From: Muriicola marianensis
GTDB taxonomy: Bacteria > Bacteroidota > Bacteroidia > Flavobacteriales > Flavobacteriaceae
Assembly: GCF_014638095.1 (NCBI RefSeq)
Contig: NZ_BMFH01000001.1
Coordinates: 2,325,012-2,389,011, forward strand
Direction: 5' to 3'
Length of the DNA: 64,000 nt
The notes under the pieces are model-generated. The model saw nothing but the letters and a program-made list of their open reading frames with translations, did not search any database and was not told the origin of the DNA. Of this stretch, positions 28,864-36,094 are shown piece after piece; position 1 is the stretch's first letter; each line of letters opens with the position of its first letter. Position numbers and translations under genes: made by a program.

Positions 28864-30612
28864 GGCCACTTTTTCGGCATCCACCAGGCCGATCCCGTCA
28901 TCGATCAGGTGACCTACTTCAGGCCGTCTCTGTTTTACATCCTGAAGGTGATCCAGGATTTCACCTGCAAAATCCTCATCCCTGTTATTCCTGGCCAGTT
29001 CATACAATTCTACGGAGAGCAGCCAGTCTTCCGGATAGTTCTCCCTGATTTCTTTAAATACCTTGTTCCTGGAGATGGTCGTATTGCTCCCTTCCCTGAA
29101 CTCCCGAATCTGCCGATAAAGTTGCTGAAGTTTCTTTCGCTCAGCGGATATCACAGGTTTGATGGTGGTGCTTGTCACCTTATGGGTGATAAGATCGAAA
29201 CTCGACAGGTCGGCCGGGCCATTGAAGGCCGAAACGATCTTGTCTCCCACAGCCATGTGATACAGGCCAAAGGAAGGTTCAAAAAGCACGGTATCCCCAT
29301 GGGTCACCGTACAATCCTTAAAAGTGATCAGAATGATCTCCCCCCGGAGGTTACGGGTACCTGTAATGATCTCGCCTTCTACCTTAATTCCTCCTTCGAA
29401 TTCAAGGGTCTTGCGTTCTCCTTCATAAATGTTGTACGCCTTCAGGTCGCGTGGGCTCATATCCTCTATCGCCAGGTTGATCCCCTTTAACTTTCCTATG
29501 GGTGATCCAAAACCTTCGGGATGGTTTTTGGTGCTGTGGCCCACCAGTTCCTTCTCACGGTACGCTAGGGCAGTGGGCCCTGTGGTCTGAATATAGACGG
29601 GAAGATTTTGGTGTTCGATGACCCGGGTAAAGGAGCCAGAGATCTGCAGTCCTGTACTCAGTTCCAGCGTACATAGTTCCCTGGAGGCGATTACTTTTTT
29701 CACCCCATCCAGTCCGCCTTTTCTCAAAGCCATGGTGTTGGCAAATTCCTCCAAAACCTGACTCAGGTAAGCGAAGTCAGGTGTTACGAACAATTGGGGT
29801 TGCGGTTTGGTAATGTCGAAAGAGGTGTGTGCCGCTTCAATCGAATAGGGGACCTTCTTCACCTTGTCGGTCATGCACCAGGCGCTTTCCCCTATGGAGG
29901 AAAGCAGGCCGGCCCCATAGATCTTGGGTCGGTCCAGTGTACCGATCAGCCCGTATTCCACGGTCCACCAGTGCAGGTTACGAATGAGAGCGATCTCGCT
30001 GGGTTCTCCCATATTGTTCTGGAGTTCCTCTATCTTCTTTTCTGCTTCCTCTATGGTCTTCTCTGGCGTTCCGGGCGCTTCCTTGATGATGGACAGGTGC
30101 CTCACCGCTTCGTACAATTCATGGTCCTTGGCATTGGAAAGCGCTTTGCACCCAATCTCACCGAACCTCCTCAGGTATTCTGCATATTCTGGGTTTGCTA
30201 TAATAGGTGCATGCCCGGCCCCTTCGTGGATGATGTCCGGGGCGGGGGTGTATTCGATGTGTTCGAGCTGGCGGATATCCCCGGCGATCACCAGGACGTT
30301 ATACGCCTGAAATTCCATAAAGGCCGAAGGGGGAATAAAGCCATCAACGGCCACCGCTGCCCATCCGATCTCCTTCAGGATCCGGTTCATCCCGTACATG
30401 TTTGGGATATGGTCAATTGAGATCCCGGTTTTTGCGAGCCCGTCCACATAAGAACGATGGGCCACCTTGCTGAGGTAGTCCACATTCTTCCGCATCACAT
30501 ATCTCCATACGGCCTGATCTATAGCCGTGTACTCCTCGTAATTCTGAGGTTTTATGTATTGCTTCAGATGCTCGGGTAATTTATCCAGGATGGGGTTGCT
30601 CTGGTAGCTCAT
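28858..30612 (-). CDS. Aromatic amino acid hydroxylase (phenylalanine 4-monooxygenase type) with long C-terminal extension
   Basis: A 584-residue pterin- and iron-dependent hydroxylase. Iron ligands are visible as H129 and H134 (PDIIHEGAGHAP) and E219 (WTVEYGLIG). The family words IGWAAVAVDGFIPP, YGAGLLSSIGES and FVTPDFAYLSQVLEEFAN are present. Two things differ from the common 260-300 residue bacterial enzyme: a helical insert of about 50 residues (155-205) between the second histidine and the glutamate, and about 270 extra residues after the catalytic domain (310-584). The extension has a beta-rich part and a helical end rich in R and E. Long forms are known in Bacteroidetes; the extension's role is unknown to me. 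Confidence 0.88.
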   Translation of the reverse strand: MSYQSNPILDKLPEHLKQYIKPQNYEEYTAIDQAVWRYVMRKNVDYLSKVAHRSYVDGLAKTGISIDHIPNMYGMNRILKEIGWAAVAVDGFIPPSAFMEFQAYNVLVIAGDIRQLEHIEYTPAPDIIHEGAGHAPIIANPEYAEYLRRFGEIGCKALSNAKDHELYEAVRHLSIIKEAPGTPEKTIEEAEKKIEELQNNMGEPSEIALIRNLHWWTVEYGLIGTLDRPKIYGAGLLSSIGESAWCMTDKVKKVPYSIEAAHTSFDITKPQPQLFVTPDFAYLSQVLEEFANTMALRKGGLDGVKKVIASRELCTLELSTGLQISGSFTRVIEHQNLPVYIQTTGPTALAYREKELVGHSTKNHPEGFGSPIGKLKGINLAIEDMSPRDLKAYNIYEGERKTLEFEGGIKVEGEIITGTRNLRGEIILITFKDCTVTHGDTVLFEPSFGLYHMAVGDKIVSAFNGPADLSSFDLITHKVTSTTIKPVISAERKKLQQLYRQIREFREGSNTTISRNKVFKEIRENYPEDWLLSVELYELARNNRDEDFAGEILDHLQDVKQRRPEVGHLIDDGIGLVDAEKVAS

Positions 30613-30710
30613 AAAGTGAATTTTGATATACCCTCAAAGGTAAGAAATCACAGGCATAAATCCATGATACAGGAGTGTACTGACGCGCATTTCCGGTGCG
30701 TATATGGAGA

Positions 30711-30745
30711 TAAAAAAACCGCCTTTGAAGGCGGTTTTATTTTTT
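30711..30745 (-). terminator. Intrinsic terminator after the DUF4136 gene
   Basis: Stem ACCGCCTT / AAGGCGGT (30718-30725 with 30728-30735) flanked by A and T runs on both sides, so it works best for the minus-strand gene ending at 30744, which overlaps it, and could also work in the other direction. Confidence 0.8.
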
Positions 30746-31325
30746 AGCTTGAAGGTGCAGTATTGGGGGGATACCGCTCCATGATCTCGGAGACGAATTC
30801 CCGAATCCTCGCTTCCTTCTTGTCTATGTTGTCGATGTTACTAAGCGTTCCCACACCGCGACCCTGCCAGATAAGTTCTTTGGTCTTGGCGTCGATAAGG
30901 TCGATGTAAAGAGAACCTTCGGTACGGGTACTCACATTGTTACCCCATCCGGGTCCGCCCCACATCCAGGGATTCCAGAAGCCCCATCCGGGACCCCAAC
31001 CCCAGCCCCAACCCCAGCCCCAGCCGGCGTTGTTGTAGACATCCACGCGTTCGCGTTCCTTGGTAAAAATGCTCACCATAAGATCGGGTCTTTCTGATTT
31101 CACAAAACCTTTATTGGCCATTTCCGTTTCTATGGCCCTCAGGATCCTTTTCTTGTCCAGGTCAGAGATCTGGGCCTTGTCTATCCCTGTCTTGTAAAAA
31201 GCGTAGGTCTTGTAGGAATTGAAATCTGCATTCCTGTCGTAGTCCGCAACTACTCGCACAGAAACACATGAACTTGCCAGCACAAGCAAGGCAAGAGGCA
31301 GTAATACTAAAATTCTCTTTTTCAT
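30744..31325 (-). CDS. DUF4136 lipoprotein with Gly-Trp-rich segment
   Basis: A 193-residue outer-envelope lipoprotein. Signal with lipobox VLASSC (C20), then the DUF4136 domain: VVADYDRNADFNSYKTYAF (about 26-44), an RAIETEMANKGF helix, and ELIWQGRGVGTL near the end. Between them, at about 102-125, sits a low-complexity segment of alternating G and W with P and N. The family is widespread in Bacteroidota and has no firm role. The DNA of the G-W segment (about 30975-31025) is a short CCCCAR-type repeat and could vary in length. Confidence 0.82.
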   Translation of the reverse strand: MKKRILVLLPLALLVLASSCVSVRVVADYDRNADFNSYKTYAFYKTGIDKAQISDLDKKRILRAIETEMANKGFVKSERPDLMVSIFTKERERVDVYNNAGWGWGWGWGWGPGWGFWNPWMWGGPGWGNNVSTRTEGSLYIDLIDAKTKELIWQGRGVGTLSNIDNIDKKEARIREFVSEIMERYPPNTAPSS

Positions 31326-31734
31326 AAATACAGTTTTTTAGGGGTAAGGAACACTAAAAAACGCTCAAATATCATGCCGAATAATCCCCGGTCAGCGTCT
31401 TTTAACCCTGGGATCGAAGCCATACGGACAGTGTCTGCAATTACTTTCACAACAATACCCCCTTTTGAGGAGGTATTGTTCCGTGAATACTTTATATCCT
31501 TCTTCAGAAAGGTAAAAATCCCCATCTTCCAGGGGTATGATCTTTTTCACTCTCGAACGTTCATTCAACCTCTTACAAAATTACGGGTTTTCATCTTAAT
31601 ATCCCATGCCTGCAAAGCAGTTGCTGGCTCAGGTGAGTTAGAACACTATCCTCTCATTTAACTCATATTCAAGGATGCCCGGGTTCCGTTCAAAGAAAAA
31701 CACCTTATTTTTGAGTCTGAGGAAGGAAATACTC
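31326..31734. other. Intergenic region, little recognised
   Basis: About 410 bases with no credible gene on either strand. It holds a 9-bp inverted repeat (AACAATACC at 31452-31460, GGTATTGTT at 31473-31481) without a T run, and a good -7 element TATTTTTG at 31706-31713 on the plus strand, 22 bases before the start of the HExxH protein gene. I see nothing else. Confidence 0.5.
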
Positions 31735-32082
31735 ATGGTGATCATCAGCAGATACTTTTTTTACAGGAATTATGTGGCTCTTACCCTATGGCCTTTTATC
31801 ATCCTCAAGACTCCGGAGTTAAGCCGCGATAAGGTACTGATCAACCACGAACGCATTCACTTAAGACAGCAGGCGGAACTCCTCATCCTCCCGTTCTATC
31901 TATGGTATTTGCTGGAATGGTTAATTAAGACCATCAGGTACCTCAGTCCTTATACAGCCTATCGCAACCTCAGTTTTGAAAGGGAAGCCTACAGGTATGA
32001 ATCAGACCCCACTTATCTTCAGAGGAGAAAAAGATTCTCCTTTACACACTATCTTTGGAAGGCACAACCGAATCGTCCGTGA
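31735..32082 (+). CDS. Minimal HExxH membrane protein (putative gluzincin-like)
   Basis: A 115-residue protein with a short hydrophobic N-terminal segment (about 11-25), then NHERIHLRQQAE with an HExxH motif (H38, E39, H42), a strongly hydrophobic stretch (about 49-64) and SFEREAYRYES (E82, E84), where a gluzincin-type third zinc ligand would be expected. The arrangement resembles the core of membrane metallopeptidases of M48/M56 type cut to a minimum. Zinc binding and proteolysis are inference. The -7 element at 31706 lies inside the longer frame that starts at 31675, favouring the start at 31735. Its stop overlaps the GTG of the next gene (GTGA). Confidence 0.68.
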   Translation: MVIISRYFFYRNYVALTLWPFIILKTPELSRDKVLINHERIHLRQQAELLILPFYLWYLLEWLIKTIRYLSPYTAYRNLSFEREAYRYESDPTYLQRRKRFSFTHYLWKAQPNRP

Positions 32083-32984
32083 CCACTCCCACTCAGGAAA
32101 TACAACTCCCGCTACTTGAGGAAGCGGGGATCTGTCTCCGAATCCGGAGGGAGGACCTCCTGCACCCGGTCGTCTCAGGAAACAAATGCCGAAAGCTGAA
32201 GTACAATCTGGAGGAGGCCCTAAGACAGCGGCATGACACCCTTTTGACCTTCGGAGGGGCTTATTCCAACCACATCCCCGCCACAGCATTTGCCGCTGCA
32301 GAAAACGGGTTGAGATCCATCGGATTCATTCGGGGAGAAGAACTCGCAGATTCATGGAAGGACAATCCCACGCTAAAATACGCTTCGGAAATGGGCATGC
32401 AATTGGAGTTTGTTAGTCGGACTGCGTACCGAAAAAAGACGGATAAAGCATTTCTGCTGGATCTTGAAAACCAATACGGCCGCTTCTATATTGTCCCGGA
32501 AGGGGGCACCAACCTGCCCGGGATCAGGGGATGCCGTGAGATCCTGCAACCCGGGGATGAGGCATACGATGTCATCGCCTGTGCTGTGGGAACCGGTGGT
32601 ACTCTGGCTGGGATAAGCATGTCGGCATCTGAAAAGCAAAAAGTCCTGGGATTTCCTGCCTTGAAAGGGGATTTTCTTCACAAGGTCCTGGAAGGTCTTA
32701 CCCCCAATGACAACTGGACCCTCACCTGTGATTTCCATTTCGGGGGATACGGGAAAGTGACAGGAGAATTGATCGGCTTTATCAATGATTTTAAGGCGCA
32801 AACCGGGATTCCCCTCGACCCTGTATACACAGGCAAAATGATGTTCGGCCTGCTAAAAATGGTGGAGGAGGGACACTTTGAAAAAGGGACGCAAATCCTG
32901 GCCATTCATACGGGCGGACTTCAAGGGATCACTGGGATGAATGGCATTTTGAGAAAAAAGAACTTACCTTTGCTTACTGTATGA
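32079..32984 (+). CDS. PLP-dependent D-cysteine desulfhydrase / ACC deaminase family protein
   Basis: A 301-residue fold type II PLP enzyme. The cofactor lysine lies in VVSGNKCRKLKYNL, matching the G-N-K-x-R-K-L word of ACC deaminases and D-cysteine desulfhydrases; TFGGAYSNH, EGGTN and AVGTGGTLAG (phosphate loop) follow in order. Sequence alone does not choose between 1-aminocyclopropane-1-carboxylate and D-cysteine; in bacteria of this type D-cysteine breakdown is the more common activity. GTG 32079 is chosen because it overlaps the previous stop by 4 bases; a TTG at 32055 is possible. The stop overlaps the next start (ATGA). Confidence 0.82.
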   Translation: MTTPTQEIQLPLLEEAGICLRIRREDLLHPVVSGNKCRKLKYNLEEALRQRHDTLLTFGGAYSNHIPATAFAAAENGLRSIGFIRGEELADSWKDNPTLKYASEMGMQLEFVSRTAYRKKTDKAFLLDLENQYGRFYIVPEGGTNLPGIRGCREILQPGDEAYDVIACAVGTGGTLAGISMSASEKQKVLGFPALKGDFLHKVLEGLTPNDNWTLTCDFHFGGYGKVTGELIGFINDFKAQTGIPLDPVYTGKMMFGLLKMVEEGHFEKGTQILAIHTGGLQGITGMNGILRKKNLPLLTV

Positions 32985-33799
32985 GGAAGATTTTTTTTAC
33001 CTGTGCCCTGCTTGTGCTCATCTGGGGATGTGGCACCAAGAAAAAAACTACTTACGCCAAAGGGCCGGGCTCCGGTTTGGAAACTGAAAGATTCAGGGGA
33101 GATGCAGATCCCCAGTCCATGCCTGAAGATACAGGGAGGTTCATGGAATTCCCAATTGCTTCAATCGAAGATTACATAGATACTTTTTCCGAGATCGCCC
33201 AGAACGAGATGAGGGCCTACGGGATCCCCGCGAGCATAACCCTTGCCCAGGGAATTTTGGAAAGTGGTTTTGGGAGAGGGGAACTGACCCTGAAGACGAA
33301 CAACCACTTCGGGATCAAATGTCATACGGGATGGGAAGGTCCTTATGCCCTGCATGACGATGATGAGGCAGGAGAGTGCTTCAGAAAATACAACCACCCT
33401 GTGTATTCCTTCAGAGACCATAGCCTCTTTCTTACCACTAGGTCGCGTTACGCTTCCCTGTTCGAGCTCAGGAAGGACGATTACAAAGGATGGGCACGAG
33501 GGCTCAAACAGGCCGGCTATGCCACCGACAGAAAGTATCCTGAGAAGTTGATCAATTTCATTGAACGTTACCGGCTTTACGAGTATGACAGGGCAGTGCT
33601 GCAGGGCGACCTCGCCGTTGCCAAAAGGTCATCTTCTGACCAGTATCAGGTTCACATAGTTCAGGAAGGGGATACGCTCTATTCCATTTCGAGGCGATAT
33701 TTTACCACGGTAGAAGCATTAAAACAGCTGAATGCCCTGAATGATAATATTATTTCCGTAGGACAGGAATTGAGAATACAGTCCAACAATATCAGATAA
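32981..33799 (+). CDS. Glucosaminidase (GH73) - LysM lipoprotein
   Basis: A 272-residue envelope lipoprotein acting on peptidoglycan. Lipobox LIWGC (C17). The glucosaminidase domain (about 62-200) shows [19 protein letters not shown] with the candidate catalytic glutamate E94, [12 protein letters not shown]-type ends and the [13 protein letters not shown] stretch. A LysM domain closes the protein (about 222-268, [18 protein letters not shown]). It would cleave the glycan strand at N-acetylglucosamine and bind it through LysM. It overlaps the upstream PLP enzyme by 4 bases and is followed 4 bases later by hemL, so four genes form one tight unit of mixed function. Confidence 0.9.
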   Translation: MRKIFFTCALLVLIWGCGTKKKTTYAKGPGSGLETERFRGDADPQSMPEDTGRFMEFPIASIEDYIDTFSEIAQNEMRAYGIPASITLAQGILESGFGRGELTLKTNNHFGIKCHTGWEGPYALHDDDEAGECFRKYNHPVYSFRDHSLFLTTRSRYASLFELRKDDYKGWARGLKQAGYATDRKYPEKLINFIERYRLYEYDRAVLQGDLAVAKRSSSDQYQVHIVQEGDTLYSISRRYFTTVEALKQLNALNDNIISVGQELRIQSNNIR

Positions 33800-33803
33800 G
33801 ATC

Positions 33804-35093
33804 ATGAAGTACCAAAGAAGCAGCGCCCTTTTCAGGGAGGCTCAACGCTATATTCCGGGTGGGGTGAATTCCCCGGTCCGTGCTTTTAAGGCTGTGGGGG
33901 GAACCCCGGTTTTTGTAAAAGAAGCCAAAGGCGCCTACATATACGACGTGGATGGAAACCGCCTGATAGACTACATATCCTCCTGGGGTCCGCTAATCCT
34001 CGGCCATGCTTTTGAACCTGTTCTGGAAGCTGTGATCGAGAAAGCCAAAAAAGGGACCTCTTTCGGCATGCCCACAGAGATAGAGACGGACTTGGCCAGG
34101 CTCGCCGTCTCCATGGCACCGAACATCGATAAGATAAGGTTTGTGAACAGCGGAACGGAAGCCTGCATGAGTGCGATCCGACTGGCCAGGGGTTTTACGG
34201 GAAAAGAAAAGATCATCAAATTCGCAGGCTGTTACCACGGCCATGCGGATGCCTTCCTGATCCAGGCAGGCAGTGGGGCGGTGACCTTCGGGAGTCCGAA
34301 TAGTCCGGGTGTAACCCAGGGTACAGCCAATGACACCCTCCTGGCCCGTTACAATGACCTGAACAGTGTAGACGAACTCATTGCCGCCAACCAGGGTGAG
34401 ATAGCTGCAGTTATTATCGAACCCGTGGCAGGGAATATGGGATGCATCATCCCGGAAGAAGCCTTCATTCAAGGATTGAGAGAAAGGTGCACCAAGGCGG
34501 GGATCCTGCTCATTTTCGACGAGGTCATGACCGGTTTCAGACTGGGACGCGGAGGAGCGCAGGAAGTATTGGGCATCCCTGCAGATATTGTCACGTATGG
34601 AAAAGTCATAGGTGGGGGATTACCCGTAGGAGCTTTTGCAGCCAGAAGCGAGATCATGGACCACCTGGCTCCTGAAGGTCCGGTCTATCAGGCGGGAACT
34701 CTCAGCGGTAATCCTCTGGCAATGAGTGCCGGATTGGCCATGCTCACTGCCCTAAATGAGAACCCCGGCGTCTTTGATAGCCTGGACAAGAAAACCCGGT
34801 ACCTTCACAAAGGGATTGAAGAAATACTTATGGATCAAGAGATACCCCACCAGATCAACCGTTTTGGATCCATGATCTCCGTGCATTTCACGGAAGAGCC
34901 GGTGGTCGATTTCGAAGGGGCTGTCAGAGGGAATAACGATACATTCAAAGCCTATTTCCACGGGATGCTCTCAAAAGGTGTCTACCTTCCGCCCAGTGCT
35001 TTTGAAAGCTATTTCCTGAACGATGCCCTGAGTTATGAGGACATCGACTTTACCCTTGATGCCCTAAAGCAGATAGCACCGAAATTGAAATAA
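33804..35093 (+). CDS. hemL: Glutamate-1-semialdehyde 2,1-aminomutase
   Basis: A 429-residue PLP enzyme converting glutamate-1-semialdehyde to 5-aminolevulinate in the C5 heme pathway. Seen: [18 protein letters not shown] at the start, [39 protein letters not shown] and the PLP lysine K267 in [15 protein letters not shown]. The length is typical. Last gene of the 31.7-35.1 kb run; a strong terminator follows immediately. Confidence 0.97.
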   Translation: MKYQRSSALFREAQRYIPGGVNSPVRAFKAVGGTPVFVKEAKGAYIYDVDGNRLIDYISSWGPLILGHAFEPVLEAVIEKAKKGTSFGMPTEIETDLARLAVSMAPNIDKIRFVNSGTEACMSAIRLARGFTGKEKIIKFAGCYHGHADAFLIQAGSGAVTFGSPNSPGVTQGTANDTLLARYNDLNSVDELIAANQGEIAAVIIEPVAGNMGCIIPEEAFIQGLRERCTKAGILLIFDEVMTGFRLGRGGAQEVLGIPADIVTYGKVIGGGLPVGAFAARSEIMDHLAPEGPVYQAGTLSGNPLAMSAGLAMLTALNENPGVFDSLDKKTRYLHKGIEEILMDQEIPHQINRFGSMISVHFTEEPVVDFEGAVRGNNDTFKAYFHGMLSKGVYLPPSAFESYFLNDALSYEDIDFTLDALKQIAPKLK

Positions 35094-35094
35094 G

Positions 35095-35120
35095 AAAAGG
35101 ACCCGCACGGGTCCTTTTTT
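35095..35120 (+). terminator. Intrinsic terminator after hemL
   Basis: An 11-bp stem AAAAGGACCCG / CGGGTCCTTTT with a CA loop, then more T. It starts 2 bases after the hemL stop and can also end the convergent gene at 35122. Confidence 0.88.
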
Positions 35121-35121
35121 G

Positions 35122-35565
35122 TTAATGTCTGCCCCGACCATCCCGGTCGCCTTTAGGCCTGTGGTGTTTCTTGTGATGCATGGCCTTTTCCCATTTTTCG
35201 AATTGCTCCTCGTTGAGGATCTTCTTCATTTTCTCCTTACTGGCGATCATGTGATCCAGGCGTTCACTTTCCCTGCTGAATCGTTCATCGGAGCTGAGGT
35301 CTTTACGCGACCTATCATCTCTCTCCTCTTTACGGGCCTCCATTTTTTCCTTGCGCAGGCGGGCATTCTCCAGATGAAGTTTCTGAACCTCCTCCTGCTG
35401 TGCCTTCGAGAGGTCGAGTGCAAGGGTCATACGTTTTGTTTTGAGGGTAGCGACCTGTTCCGGGGTCAGTGGGTCTTCTGAGTGCCTGGGACCGTGTTTA
35501 TGTCCTTCCTGGGCCACTGCACTGTAACTGGCTATGACGAGCATAGCGATCATGATTTTTTTCAT
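35122..35565 (-). CDS. Spy/CpxP-like periplasmic helical protein
   Basis: A 147-residue exported protein: signal peptide (about 1-18, ending AVAQ), a His-rich start (EGHKHGPRHSED), the word LTPEQVATLKTKRMTLALDL, then a highly charged helical region (about 57-130) and a basic His-rich tail (MHHKKHHRP). The LTxxQ word and all-helical periplasmic make-up resemble Spy/CpxP proteins and Bacteroidota DUF4890-type proteins. Chaperone or metal-binding roles are possible, judged only by likeness and His content. Confidence 0.65.
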   Translation of the reverse strand: MKKIMIAMLVIASYSAVAQEGHKHGPRHSEDPLTPEQVATLKTKRMTLALDLSKAQQEEVQKLHLENARLRKEKMEARKEERDDRSRKDLSSDERFSRESERLDHMIASKEKMKKILNEEQFEKWEKAMHHKKHHRPKGDRDGRGRH

Positions 35566-35667
35566 GTGTTGATGATTTAAGTTATACTCCTTTGACCTGT
35601 AACCGTATCAAAGGTTTAGTGCAGGAGGAGGATTTAAGACAGAATTAACGCTTGAGTTCTAAAACGA

Positions 35668-35694
35668 AAAAGCCCCGCTGGGTGCGGGGCAATT
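35668..35694 (-). terminator. Intrinsic terminator after the 54-residue protein gene
   Basis: Stem GCCCCGC / GCGGGGC (35672-35678 with 35684-35690) with T runs on the minus strand, 43 bases beyond the TAG of the short ORF at 35733. Confidence 0.7.
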
Positions 35695-35732
35695 TCTATG
35701 GGTGATTTGGGGATATGTATTCTGGTAAACGC

Positions 35733-35897
35733 CTACAGAGCTTCGTCTTTCTGTTGTTGCAGATCTTCCGTCTGGGTCTGCACCAATTGGATATCCTCAG
35801 TTTTAAATTCTTCTGAGGATGTTTCCACCTGGCTGTAGATCAGTACAGAAGCGATGAAACAAATGAGGTAGATAAGACTTTTTACTTTGTAAGGCAT
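35733..35897 (-). CDS. Small exported/anchored protein (54 residues)
   Basis: Short ORF read directly: ATG at 35897-35895, TAG at 35735-35733. A hydrophobic N-terminal segment (VKSLIYLICFIASVLIYSQ) is followed by a polar acidic tail rich in E, D, Q and T (ETSSEEFKTEDIQL and later QTEDLQQQKDEAL). It looks like a signal or anchor plus a short periplasmic tail. A terminator follows in the same direction. The family is unknown to me; the tail make-up recalls the 74-residue protein at 46210. Confidence 0.6.
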   Translation of the reverse strand: MPYKVKSLIYLICFIASVLIYSQVETSSEEFKTEDIQLVQTQTEDLQQQKDEAL

Positions 35898-36040
35898 GAT
35901 CTGGGGTTTTTAATTTCATCACTAATATAGGACGTAAAAGCAGGTGGTTTCCCGGAATGTTGTCCAGCGGCAGCCTGGTTGTGGTGAAAAGGCCGAAAGT
36001 TGTGGTAAACGGTAAAATGACTTTGAGGTGATAAAAAACA

Positions 36041-36073
36041 AAAGGTACCGTTCACAGAGGAAACGGTACCTTT
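36041..36073 (-). terminator. Intrinsic terminator after the zinc metalloprotease gene
   Basis: A perfect 12-bp stem AAAGGTACCGTT / AACGGTACCTTT (36041-36052 with 36062-36073) with an A/T-rich flank on the minus side, 22 bases past the stop of the minus-strand gene. Confidence 0.82.
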
Positions 36074-36094
36074 TACAGAATGCATTTTCAGCTT

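Noticed and set aside
31322..31525. A 67-codon minus-strand frame upstream of the DUF4136 gene
   Set aside because: It overlaps the DUF4136 start and has no protein-like features.
31374..31661. A 95-codon plus-strand frame upstream of the HExxH protein
   Set aside because: No signal, motif or recognisable composition; the region is better explained as intergenic with a promoter.
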